This document shows, piece after piece, positions 8,951 to 16,234 of a stretch of 64,000 nucleotides of DNA (position 1 is the first letter of the stretch; every line of letters begins with the position of its first letter). The notes below the pieces were generated by a model. That model was not told the origin of the DNA. It did no database searches and was given only the letters and a program-made list of their open reading frames with translations. Source of the DNA: Paracoccus kondratievae (GTDB lineage: Bacteria > Pseudomonadota > Alphaproteobacteria > Rhodobacterales > Rhodobacteraceae); the NCBI RefSeq assembly GCF_009301415.1, contig NZ_CP045073.1, positions 806,001 through 870,000 of the forward strand, read 5' to 3'. Position numbers and translations under genes: made by a program.

Positions 8951-9394
8951 CTACTCCTGTGTGGCCCGCCTTTGCGCGTGGCGGCGGGCGAAATCCCGAG
9001 CCAGATCGGCCAGCGTCACATCGGCGAAACGGTCCAGCAACAGCGCCTCGGCCTCGGCAAAGGCGCCCTCCAGCGCGGCATTGACCGATTGCTCGACCAG
9101 GCATTCCGGCGTCTCGTTACGATTGCCGATGGCGAAGATCGCGGGTTCCCCCAGTGCCTCGTGCAACCGGCGCAGGCTGACCGTTTCCAGATCGGCCGCG
9201 ATGCGCCAGCCCCCGGCGTGCCCTCGCTCGGCCGTCACCAGTCCCGCCTCGCGCAACAGCCCCATGGTGCGGCGCACCACGACCGGATTGGTGCTGAGGC
9301 ATTGCCCCAGCGCCTCGGAGGTCATCGGGCCGTCATGCTCTGCCATGTGCAGCAGGGCATGAAGGACCGAGGAAAGGCGGCTGTCACGTTTCAT
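8951..9394 (-). CDS. Rrf2-family transcriptional regulator
   Basis: The 147-residue protein has the Rrf2 winged helix: MKRDSRLSSVLHALLHMAEH, then TSEALGQCLSTNPVVVRRTM and GLVTAERGHAGGWRIA. Only one Cys is visible (ETPECLVEQS), so a typical three-Cys Fe-S cluster is unlikely; this fits the YwnA/NsrR-like one-Cys group. The ATG at 9394 was chosen because the sequence before it is a palindrome, not coding, although an ATG at 9448 is also in frame. It probably represses its own operon. Confidence 0.88.
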   Translation of the reverse strand: MKRDSRLSSVLHALLHMAEHDGPMTSEALGQCLSTNPVVVRRTMGLLREAGLVTAERGHAGGWRIAADLETVSLRRLHEALGEPAIFAIGNRNETPECLVEQSVNAALEGAFAEAEALLLDRFADVTLADLARDFARRHAQRRATQE

Positions 9395-9411
9395 GTAACT
9401 ATATATGTTAC
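9395..9411. promoter_or_regulatory. Palindrome at the Rrf2 operon start, likely operator
   Basis: GTAACTATATATGTTAC is a perfect 17-bp inverted repeat touching the start codon at 9394. Its centre resembles a -10 box (minus strand TATAGT). With no Shine-Dalgarno visible, the mRNA may be leaderless and binding of the regulator here would block transcription. Confidence 0.55.
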
Positions 9412-9506
9412 GATTCGAGGCGAGCGTCAAGACAGTGATGTGGGACATCGCTGCGCATCACCGGTATGATGTCGGTTGCAGCATCTGATCAAAGCGAGAG
9501 CAGGCG

Positions 9507-10256
9507 ATGACGATCACCAATCAGGACGAACTCGACGGGTTGAAGGAGATCGGCCGGATCGTCGCCAACACCATGCAGGCCATGGCGAAAGCGATGGAAC
9601 CCGGCATGAGCACGCGCGAACTGGACGAGATCGCCCGCGCGCTGCTGGAGCGCGAGGGCGCCGTTTCGGCGCCGCAATCCACCTATGATTTTCCCGGCGC
9701 GACCTGCATCAGCGTGAACGAGGAAATCGCCCATGGCATCCCCGGCGACAGGGTGATCGCGGCGGGCGATCTGGTGAATATCGACGTCTCGGCCTCAAAG
9801 AACGGCTATTTCGCCGATACCGGCGCCACATACCGGGTCGCGCCCGTGCGCCCCTCACTGGATCGGCTGTGCCGCGATGGCAGGCAGGCGATGCGGATCG
9901 GCATCGCCCAGGTCGGCGGCGGCCGGCCGCTTGCGGGCATCGGTCGCGCCATCGGCAAGTTTGCAGAGCAGCGCAGCTATACGCTGATCCGCAACCTTGC
10001 CAGCCATGGGATCGGCCGGGCGCTGCACGAGGAGCCCGCAGAAATTCCGACCTGGGCCGCGCGCGGTGAACGGCGCCGTATCCACAGGGGGCTTGTACTG
10101 ACGGTCGAACCGTTCTTGTCCAGAGGCGGCCTCTGGGCGACGGAGGCGGACGACGGCTGGACGCTTTACAGCGAACCGCGCGCCCCGGTGGTGCAATACG
10201 AGCATACGGTCGTCGCGACGGATCGCGGTGCCATGGTGGTCACGCTGCCGGGCTGA
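9507..10256 (+). CDS. map: Type I methionine aminopeptidase
   Basis: The 249-residue enzyme removes N-terminal Met from new proteins in the cytoplasm. All five metal ligands of the pita-bread fold are seen: Asp in VNIDVSASK, Asp in YFADTGATY, His in LASHGIGRAL, Glu in LTVEPFLS and Glu in VQYEHTVVA. It starts MTITNQDELDGLKEIGRIVA at 9507 with GAGAGCAGG upstream. As most genomes carry a second, housekeeping map, this copy next to mobile DNA may be an accessory paralogue; that is inference. It stands alone between divergent and convergent neighbours. Confidence 0.92.
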   Translation: MTITNQDELDGLKEIGRIVANTMQAMAKAMEPGMSTRELDEIARALLEREGAVSAPQSTYDFPGATCISVNEEIAHGIPGDRVIAAGDLVNIDVSASKNGYFADTGATYRVAPVRPSLDRLCRDGRQAMRIGIAQVGGGRPLAGIGRAIGKFAEQRSYTLIRNLASHGIGRALHEEPAEIPTWAARGERRRIHRGLVLTVEPFLSRGGLWATEADDGWTLYSEPRAPVVQYEHTVVATDRGAMVVTLPG

Positions 10257-10288
10257 ACCTGGCGGTCCTTCCCCCCGCCGACAATGGG

Positions 10289-10690
10289 TCAGGCCGCCAG
10301 CGCCACCGCATCGGGTCCGGCCGGATAGCGCAGCCGGTCGGAAGTGTCATTCGCCGCCAGGAACACCGCCTCGGCCACGTCGGTTTCCCTGGTGGTCAGG
10401 GCCGGGCTGGCGAAGGCGGCAAAGATCGGCGCAGCGAAATCGGCATAGGCTTCGGGGATCATGTCCTCAATGGCAAAGTCGATGTTCTGTGAAAACCGCG
10501 TGGTCGGGGCATAGCCCGGTTCGACCAGCTTTGCCCGCACACCGAAGGCCGCAAGCTCATGCGCCAACGATCCGGTAAAGCCCTCTATCGCCTGCTTGCT
10601 GGCGGTATAGGCAGCGGCAAGCGGCATCGGTGCCAGCGTCACGCTGGAGGTGACGTTGACGACCACGCCCGACCGTCGCGCCCGCATCTG
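10289..10690 (-). pseudogene. Short-chain dehydrogenase, C-terminal fragment
   Basis: The fragment reads QMRARRSGVVVNVTSSVTLA then AAAYTASKQAIEGFTGSLAH, with the catalytic Ser and the YxxxK pair of SDR enzymes, and ends RYPAGPDAVALAA. The N-terminal Rossmann part with the cofactor glycine motif is missing. Directly upstream in the same frame is HtrA-like sequence (NPLLNDPFFRRFFDLP), so two unrelated genes are joined at about 10690. An internal ATG at 10687 could start a 132-residue product, but it would lack NAD(P) binding. Confidence 0.78.
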
Positions 10691-10957
10691 GGGTGCCAGA
10701 CTGGGAGGCAGGTCGAAAAAGCGGCGGAAGAAGGGGTCGTTTAGCAGCGGGTTCGCGCTGACCTAAGTCTCGGTTCGCGTCGCGATATTGACGATGGCAG
10801 GTGTCACCCGTTCCAGCATCGGGGCTTCCGTCAGCAGGCCCCGGTTGTCGAAGGCTAAGGCCGACTCGCCCCGTGACGGCAGCGGCCTAAACAGCGCTGT
10901 TACCAACAAAACAAGCATGAGCAGCCAGCGGCTGCGGGCGGTAAGTGACAAAGACAT
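10688..10957 (-). pseudogene. degP: HtrA/DegP-type serine protease, N-terminal remnant
   Basis: MSLSLTARSRWLLMLVLLVT at 10957 is a signal peptide, followed by LTEAPMLERVTPAIVNIATR, the conserved beginning of Do-type periplasmic proteases. A TAG at 10763-10765 then stops the frame; beyond it the same frame continues SANPLLNDPFFRRFFDLP, which is also HtrA. The protease and PDZ domains are gone, replaced by an SDR fragment at about 10690. DegP ends many stress-tolerance islands, which fits the Hsp20 genes upstream. Confidence 0.75.
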
Positions 10958-10978
10958 CGGGCTCTCCTGCGATGAATG

Positions 10979-11003
10979 GCCGGCCCCGGAGACCGGGGCC
11001 GGC
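10979..11003 (-). terminator. Strong hairpin between SPW-protein and degP remnant
   Basis: GCCGGCCCCGG and CCGGGGCCGGC form a perfect 11-bp stem with a 3-nt loop. It lies just after the SPW-type gene on the minus strand. No T-run follows, so it may be a transcript-stabilising or partial termination hairpin. Confidence 0.5.
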
Positions 11004-11009
11004 ACCGGT

Positions 11010-11384
11010 TCAGGCGGCCTGCGCGCCGCCCCTGCCGCGCGCGGACCAGAGCCGCGCGCCGGTCCAGGCGACCAAGGCAAAGCCGCCAATCACATGCAGT
11101 GCGGCAAGCCAGACTACGAGGCCGACGGCAGTTGCCCAAGGGCTGACGGCGACCCAGAGACCGGCCAGGAACAGCAGTCTGTCAGCCACCTGATCGCCCG
11201 ACCACAGCAGTCAGGCGGCCAACACGACAAGGGCGGCGCCTGACAGGACGCTGCTCCAGAGGGCCGCAGCGGGCAGCGAAAGCATCAGCGGCAGGGCAGC
11301 CAGCAGGACGCCCGCAGCGATGACGGTCCCGGCGGCGATGCGGTAACCAGTATGGCAACGGTCCGAAATCCAGTTCGCAACCAT
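11010..11384 (-). pseudogene. SPW-repeat-type small membrane protein with in-frame stop
   Basis: One frame from an ATG at 11384 (AGGAGG 7 nt upstream) runs 124 codons to 11010, interrupted by a TGA at 11211-11213. The first part has a hydrophobic stretch AAGTVIAAGVLLAALPLMLS and the second WSGDQVADRLLFLAGLWVAV then SPWATAVGLVVWLAALHVIG. Both halves look like the SPW repeat, four membrane helices with a Ser-Pro-Trp turn. The stop would leave a 57-residue protein with two helices. The neighbouring degP remnant also has an in-frame stop, so the 3' end of this operon is decaying. Confidence 0.65.
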
Positions 11385-11409
11385 GGTTTTACCTCCTCTC
11401 ATCTGATCG

Positions 11410-11649
11410 TCAGGTGGGTTTCGCCAGCCGCCGCGGCTCTGACGGCGGCAGGAAGGGGCTCAGTTCTGCTGGCGCGAAGGCGCCGGCCGCAATTTCAGCG
11501 AGCGCGGTTTCCGTCGCGCTGTTCGAGGCATCGCCCAGTCTTGGCGCCGCGCCCTCGCGCAGGGCGCGGGTGCGGGCAGCGGCGGCCAGAACCAGTCCGA
11601 AACGGTCTGGCATGGCGGCCTGACAGTCAAGGGGAAGAAGCGGGTTCAT
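11410..11649 (-). CDS. RNA polymerase omega-like small protein
   Basis: The 79-residue product contains MPDRFGLVLAAAARTRALRE, then SATETALAEIAAGAFAPAEL. This follows the RpoZ layout (NRFxLVxxAAxRARxxxxG, then xxVxALxEIAxG) that contacts the beta' subunit. It lacks the usual N-terminal MARVTVEDC of a housekeeping omega and replaces it with MNPLLPLDCQAA. It lies 12 bp after the NDUFS4-like gene in a heat-shock operon, suggesting an accessory omega that may alter polymerase under stress. The assignment rests on a short pattern. Confidence 0.65.
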   Translation of the reverse strand: MNPLLPLDCQAAMPDRFGLVLAAAARTRALREGAAPRLGDASNSATETALAEIAAGAFAPAELSPFLPPSEPRRLAKPT

Positions 11650-11661
11650 CGCGCACCTCTG

Positions 11662-12381
11662 TCAGGCCACCTGCTGCGCGTGTTGCGCGCCTTCGAGTGC
11701 CCGCAATGCGGTTTCGACGTCGCTCAGCCGCGACTGGCGATGATGCTCGGGCATCCCCTCAGAGGTCGCCAGATCCTGAAGATATTCGTTGAACGCGATG
11801 CTCATCAGGATCGAGCGGCGCGTTTCAAGCGGCAGGCTGGTATCCTGCGCCACCTCCATCGGAGTTGCTCCTTTCCCGGCGTCGCCCACTGGCGCTCCGA
11901 GCGCGCGACGATAGGCGTCCCGATGCTGCGCAAGGCCCAGCCGGTCAAGCGTCTGATCGGAAAAGCGCCGCAGACGCGCGGCATGGGCGTGGCGCTGACG
12001 CTCGAGCGCCTGCGCCTGCTGGCGCGCCTCGGCCTCGCCCGGCGGCAGATGCACCTCGTAGGCGATGCCCAGCCGTTCGGCATGCCGGACCGCGGCTTCA
12101 AGGCTGGGGAAGGATAGTTCGACCTGATGGGCTGTGTCCTTACCGGCGGTCCAGCCCATCAGCGGCTCGATCGACGGCACGGAGGCACGCTCGATCCGCA
12201 GACGCCAGTCCTTGCTGCGCGCGCGACCGGATGTCATCGCGGATCTGGCAGGTTTCCAGATCCGGGCAACGCTCTTCGCGGGCAGGCTGGAATCCCAGGT
12301 GGCTTCACCCTTGCCTTGTGGCAGAATCGTCGAGATGCGGGGCGCGGCAGGGGAAATATGGTCTCCTCTTGCAAGTTCCAT
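11662..12381 (-). CDS. NDUFS4-like (ETC complex I subunit) protein with extra C-terminal region
   Basis: The 239-residue product contains ARIWKPARSAMTSGRARSKD, WRLRIER and EPLMGWTAGKDTAHQVELSF, the conserved core of the complex I accessory subunit NDUFS4, at about residues 38-105. The remaining 130 residues are charged and helical (EARQQAQALERQRHAHAARL) and carry DTSLPLETRRSILMSIAFNE; they are not part of NDUFS4. The start at 12381 has GGAGG 6 nt upstream. Located downstream of two Hsp20 genes, it looks like a stress-island version and not a respiratory-chain gene. Its role is unknown. Confidence 0.72.
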   Translation of the reverse strand: MELARGDHISPAAPRISTILPQGKGEATWDSSLPAKSVARIWKPARSAMTSGRARSKDWRLRIERASVPSIEPLMGWTAGKDTAHQVELSFPSLEAAVRHAERLGIAYEVHLPPGEAEARQQAQALERQRHAHAARLRRFSDQTLDRLGLAQHRDAYRRALGAPVGDAGKGATPMEVAQDTSLPLETRRSILMSIAFNEYLQDLATSEGMPEHHRQSRLSDVETALRALEGAQHAQQVA

Positions 12382-12442
12382 TTCATCCTCCGATGCTTTC
12401 TGACAGGGGAGGTGCGGGCCGGATCGCTCCAGCCCGCCAGGA

Positions 12443-12967
12443 TCAGGTTTTCAGCGGGATGCGTTTGACCTGCGCCTGGGCCGTTTCAGTCCTGGGCAGG
12501 GTCACGGTCAGCACGCCGTTGCGGAACGCCGCCTCAACGGCAACCTCATCGATGCCGGCGGGCAGCGGAATGCGCCGCTCGAACCTGCCGTAGACCCGCT
12601 CGGAGAACTGGCGCGCGCTGTCCTCTGTGGTGCTGGTCTTTTCGCCGCGCAGTGTCAGCAGACCATCCTCGAGCAGGACTTCGACATCCTTTTCTTCAAG
12701 GCCGGGAAGCTCTGCACTGATGTTGATCGCCTTGTCCGTTTCGGTAATCTCGACGCTCGGCCAGTTCGTGCCCGGCCAGCCACTGATACCAGGGAGGACC
12801 GGCGAGCGGGTGGCGAAAGAGCGGAAAAAGTCGTCGAACAGCCGATCCACCTCCCGGAGGAAGCTGACAAAGGGGTCAGGCGTCGCCTCGACGGGCTGCG
12901 TATTGCGACCCCGCCACCACGGCAGATTTTGGGTCCAGTTCTGTGGGATAAGATCTCTTACGCTCAT
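12443..12967 (-). CDS. Hsp20/alpha-crystallin small heat-shock protein
   Basis: The 174-residue chaperone holds unfolded proteins in soluble complexes. The alpha-crystallin domain runs from about residue 70: WPSVEITETDKAINISAELP, GLEEKDVEVLLEDGLLTLRG, and the ending FRNGVLTVTLPRT, with the C-terminal IPL motif (KRIPLKT) used for oligomer contacts. The N-terminal region (FVSFLREVDRLFDDFFRSF) is typical of class A bacterial Hsp20. The start at 12967 has AGGAGA 7 nt upstream. It follows the other Hsp20 gene by about 96 bp on the same strand. Confidence 0.93.
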   Translation of the reverse strand: MSVRDLIPQNWTQNLPWWRGRNTQPVEATPDPFVSFLREVDRLFDDFFRSFATRSPVLPGISGWPGTNWPSVEITETDKAINISAELPGLEEKDVEVLLEDGLLTLRGEKTSTTEDSARQFSERVYGRFERRIPLPAGIDEVAVEAAFRNGVLTVTLPRTETAQAQVKRIPLKT

Positions 12968-13063
12968 GTCTGTGTCTCCTGTTCTTGCATAACCCCTCCA
13001 AAGGGCGCATCGGTGTGACCGATACGCCCCGGCGTTTCGGGACTGCCAGATATGGCCCGGTGA

Positions 13064-13567
13064 TCAGGCTGCGGCGGTTTCGGGCTGCGGCTCGGCGGTT
13101 TCCGCCGCCGGGATACGGGCCTGCTTGGCCAAAGCTGCGGCAGATGTGCCATGCACAATCTCGATACGGCGCGGCTTCTTCTCTTCAGGGATTTCGCGCA
13201 CCAGCGAAATCTCCAGCAGGCCATCGGTCAGCGATGCGCTCTCGACCCGGACATGATCCGCCAGTTCGAAACGACGCTCGAAACTGCGCGCCGGGATGCC
13301 TCGATGCAGGTATCGCGCCTTATCATCGGACTCTTTTTTGCCGGCAACGACCAGCACATTGCCGTTCTGGGTCAGCGTCAGATCGCTTTCGCGGAACCCG
13401 GCAACCGCCATGGTAATACCGTAGCGGTCCTCGTCGGCACGAACGATGTCATAGGGGGGCCAGCTATCCGCAGATTCGGCGCGGGCGGCGGCCTCCAGTG
13501 AGTTCAGGAGCCGGTCGAAGCCAACGCTCGACCGAAACAGCGGTGTAAAATCAAAAGTGGTTCTCAT
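13064..13567 (-). CDS. IbpA-type Hsp20 small heat-shock protein
   Basis: The 167-residue product starts MRTTFDFTPLFRSSVGFDRL, the usual IbpA-type opening, and has DIVRADEDRYGITMAVAGFR, NVLVVAGKK, RGIPARSFERRFELADHVRV and LLEISLVREIPEE. The start at 13567 has GGAGG 8 nt upstream, better than in-frame ATGs at 13582 and 13612. It is the first gene of a minus-strand stress operon (Hsp20, Hsp20, NDUFS4-like, omega-like, SPW, HtrA). The Ala/Pro-rich tail after residue 145 replaces the usual short extension. Confidence 0.93.
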   Translation of the reverse strand: MRTTFDFTPLFRSSVGFDRLLNSLEAAARAESADSWPPYDIVRADEDRYGITMAVAGFRESDLTLTQNGNVLVVAGKKESDDKARYLHRGIPARSFERRFELADHVRVESASLTDGLLEISLVREIPEEKKPRRIEIVHGTSAAALAKQARIPAAETAEPQPETAAA

Positions 13568-13654
13568 AGCCACATCCTCCATTGAGCAACATGGTACAAG
13601 TCGGTAATTCACCGGAATTTCCGGCGGAGGACCCCCGGCAGGGCGATCCGCACG

Positions 13655-13687
13655 ATCTTATTTGGAACGCAACTTCCGGGGTTCAAG
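13655..13687 (-). promoter_or_regulatory. Possible heat-shock (RpoH) promoter of the Hsp20 operon
   Basis: The minus strand carries CTTGAA (13687-13682) and CCAAATAAGAT (13665-13655), 16 bp apart. The first fits the RpoH -35 box well and the second only partly resembles CCCCATNTA. It lies about 90 bp upstream of the first Hsp20 start. Confidence 0.35.
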
Positions 13688-13739
13688 ACACAATCTCGTG
13701 GTTTGTGCGCTATCAATGTGTTCTGCATTCAGCCCGAAT

Positions 13740-13940
13740 CTCGTCTGGATCTGCGCCTTGAGTGACGGGCGTCGCAATAATCGCAAGATCGGAAGCTGCC
13801 GTTTGCCGGACGGGCAGGATCTCGCCGCGATCATGATCCGGGAGGGCTATTGCGGCAGGTTCTGGTGATCTGTCCGTTCACGTTGCGAAGGAAGGTACCG
13901 CCGGGTCATCTGCGCGCATGCAAATCCCGGGAACAGGCCG
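13740..13940 (+). pseudogene. Possible thermonuclease-family (SNase-like) remnant
   Basis: A plus-strand stretch reads GSCRLPDGQDLAAIMIREGY, which recalls the C-terminal half of small thermonuclease-fold proteins (DGRDLAxxMIREGY). A stop follows GRFW, and GRYRRVICA appears in another frame. The rest of the 1 kb between the Hsp20 operon and the methyltransferase (13568-14583) shows no convincing gene, only a CAGAGGC/GCCTCTG hairpin at 14203-14224. Confidence 0.35.
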
Positions 13941-14583
13941 AACGCGAACCCATTACCTTCTGCGGTCTTGCCCAGGTCCAGGTTCCAGCCACATTGAAGG
14001 AGACCTCGGCGCCGAACTGGCCGGAATGCACCTCGGCAAAGGCGACACAGCCTGTAGGGTGCAGAATGTCGTCCTGCCTCTGGTTCTGCCTGGCGCCGCG
14101 CTGCGGGTGATGCGCCGCGGGTCAGGATAATCGCCTCGTTCTTTCCATGCCGGTCATTTCTCCGGCCGGGCATCGCCGATCCGGGTTAGCTAGGGCTGAT
14201 CGCAGAGGCCGGGTTGTGCCTCTGATGCAACCGCCGGGGGCCGGAAACCTTGATTCACGGAGGCTGGCCGGTGCCGGTCACCACCGCCGCGATCCTTCCT
14301 TCATTGCCTGACACGGGACCACACCCGTCGCAGCCCCGAAGAACTGGCTGGTCTGACCGAAGACCGCCTGCGGCTCGATCCGCCGAACGCAACGTCCCGC
14401 CGGTCCTTTTTCCCCGCCCGCGAACGGGCTCCTCGCGGCCGCTGCGCTGCAAAAAGAACCGGCCATGGGCCGTCGGGCGCTGCGCTGCGCCCGTTCCGGG
14501 TGCGAGGCCGATCGCCTCCGGTCCTGCGACCGCCATCGGGGCCGCGACGGGCGCGGTCCGGTCGAGCAAAAAGGATCACGACG

Positions 14584-15330
14584 ATGGCAACCTTCACCAA
14601 CACCACCAGCACCGCTTCCTCCGGTTCCAGCCACCCCCGCCAGCCGCGCGGCGACGCCCCGGCCGCCCCGCGCGCCACGCCCCGCAACACCGTCCTGAAC
14701 GGCGACTGCACCCGCCTGATGACCGGCATGGAGGCGAACTCGGTCGATTTCATCCTGACCGACCCGCCCTATATCACCCGCTATCGCGGCCGCGACGGCC
14801 GCACCGTTGCCAATGACGACAACGCCCGCTGGCTGAAGCCCGCCTTCGCCGAGGCGCACCGCGTCCTCAAGCCCGGCGGCTTCGCGGTCTCCTTCTACGG
14901 CTGGAACAAGGTGGACCTGTTCTTCGAGGCCTGGAAGGCGGCCGGGTTCCGCATCGTCGGCCATCTGGTCTTCCGCAAACGCTACGCTTCCTCGGCGACC
15001 TTCCTGCGCTACGAGCACGAACAGGCCTACCTGCTGGCCAAGGGCAATGTTACCCGCCCCGAGGCTCCGATCCCGGACGTGATCGACTTCCCCTATACCG
15101 GCAACAAGCTGCATCCGACGCAGAAGCCGGTCGAGGCGCTGATGCCGCTGATCCGGGCCTTCTCGCAGCCGGGCGATCTGGTCCTCGACCCGTTCTGCGG
15201 CTCGGGCTCGACGCTGGCAGCAGCACAATCCCTCGGTCGCGACTGGCTCGGCTGTGAGCTGAGCGCCGAACATCACGCCACGGCCAGCAAACGCCTCGCT
15301 TCCCGTCGGCAACGCGGGGTGGCGGCATAG
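14584..15330 (+). CDS. Site-specific DNA methyltransferase (N6-adenine or N4-cytosine)
   Basis: The 248-residue enzyme has the amino-methyltransferase motifs: NTVLNGDCTRLM, catalytic DPPY in FILTDPPYITRYRG, and the SAM-binding block DPFCGSGSTLAAA near the C-terminus. The order (DPPY before FxGxG) is that of the beta class, which holds CcrM-like and phage-type orphan enzymes. The first 35 residues are Ser/Thr/Pro-rich and probably disordered. The start at 14584 was chosen over an upstream ATG at 14500 because the family similarity begins after it and AAGGA precedes it. It opens the conserved backbone of the conjugative element and has no restriction partner beside it. Confidence 0.92.
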   Translation: MATFTNTTSTASSGSSHPRQPRGDAPAAPRATPRNTVLNGDCTRLMTGMEANSVDFILTDPPYITRYRGRDGRTVANDDNARWLKPAFAEAHRVLKPGGFAVSFYGWNKVDLFFEAWKAAGFRIVGHLVFRKRYASSATFLRYEHEQAYLLAKGNVTRPEAPIPDVIDFPYTGNKLHPTQKPVEALMPLIRAFSQPGDLVLDPFCGSGSTLAAAQSLGRDWLGCELSAEHHATASKRLASRRQRGVAA

Positions 15331-15381
15331 GCCGCCCCCTCCACGCCCTCGTGACGCGGCTCCTGTCGGGCCGCGTCGCCT

Positions 15382-15615
15382 TCAGGCCTCGTGTTCAGAG
15401 GTGTCGGTCGGGCGCTTCAGCAGGTCGGACGCCTCAACGCCAAGTGCGGTAGCCAGCCTATCGACCACATCGATGCCAGCAGCGTAGACACACCGCTCCA
15501 GGGAACTGATATAGGTGCGGTCGATATCGGCCCGCCAGGCAAGCTCCTCCTGCGACAAGCCCTGAGCCTGCCGGATCTTTCGAAGATTGAGAGCCAGAAC
15601 CTCGCGTATATCCAT
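15382..15615 (-). CDS. XRE-family HTH transcriptional regulator
   Basis: The 77-residue protein MDIREVLALNLRKIRQAQGL then SQEELAWRADIDRTYISSLE is a Cro/C1-type helix-turn-helix with family tail ASDLLKRP. The ATG at 15615 matches the usual start of this family. An ATG at 15648 also exists but lies within the inverted repeat at 15634-15668. It is divergent from the DUF2285 genes and probably regulates itself and transfer or restriction functions. Confidence 0.85.
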   Translation of the reverse strand: MDIREVLALNLRKIRQAQGLSQEELAWRADIDRTYISSLERCVYAAGIDVVDRLATALGVEASDLLKRPTDTSEHEA

Positions 15616-15633
15616 ACGCGGCAAGACACTGAC

Positions 15634-15668
15634 TTGTAGAGAATTCATCCACGGAGTATTCTCTACAA
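15634..15668. promoter_or_regulatory. Perfect 11-bp inverted repeat upstream of the XRE gene
   Basis: TTGTAGAGAAT and ATTCTCTACAA are separated by 13 bp. The repeat sits immediately upstream of the XRE start and about 180 bp before the divergent DUF2285 gene. It is a good candidate for the regulator's own operator. Confidence 0.6.
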
Positions 15669-15845
15669 ATGATGTCGAACCACCGTCGGCGGTCAGGATC
15701 ATCAAGGAGACCGGTTTCCTGGAACGGCAAAGTACAGCCCCAAATCCGCGCTCCGGGATGTCATTTGCAGAACGCCATGCTCCGGATAGGAGTTTACGAT
15801 ATCGTACCCGCCATGTACGAGAGCCGCGTCAAGGGAAAGGTAATG

Positions 15846-16106
15846 ATAAAAGCCAGCTTTCGCGACGACGCGCCGACCGGCGATCTGCTCACTGATTACG
15901 ACCGCGATCATGTCAAGCTCTACCTCCGGCTGCTCGATGCCGAGGCCGATGGCGCGGATTGGAAAGAAGCAATCGAGGTGCTGTTCGGCATCGACCCCGC
16001 GACTGAGCCTGAACGCGCACGCCGGGTCTATGACAGCCATCTTGCCCGGGCGCACTGGATGACGGAACACGGCTACAGGATCCTGAGGCTGGGCCGTCCG
16101 AACTGA
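15846..16106 (+). CDS. DUF2285-type DNA-binding protein
   Basis: The 86-residue product contains LTDYDRDHVKLYLRLLDAEA, DGADWKEAIEVLFGIDP and ARRVYDSHLARAHWMTEHGY, the compact helical domain (DUF2285/RovC-like) encoded in alphaproteobacterial conjugative elements and thought to bind DNA. The ATG at 15846 follows AAGGTA; longer in-frame starts at 15669 lack family similarity. It is the first gene of a rightward regulator cluster facing the XRE gene. Confidence 0.78.
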   Translation: MKASFRDDAPTGDLLTDYDRDHVKLYLRLLDAEADGADWKEAIEVLFGIDPATEPERARRVYDSHLARAHWMTEHGYRILRLGRPN

Positions 16107-16234
16107 TCTCCGGACAATCCCGCGCATTGCCGGCGGTGCAAGGCGGTTTCTGGCACAAGGGCTTCGCGCGCGGGTGTATTGCCCGGACCATCTCGCTCCT
16201 GACGTGTGTCGTTCCGTGCAGCGGGAGGAATGCC

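Noticed and set aside
8087..9469. A 460-residue plus-strand open frame
   Set aside because: It lies opposite the flavoprotein and Rrf2 genes, both of which carry recognisable motifs.
14278..15312. A 344-residue minus-strand open frame opposite the DNA methyltransferase
   Set aside because: The plus strand has DPPY and FCGSGST motifs; the minus frame is Arg/Gly-rich with no pattern.
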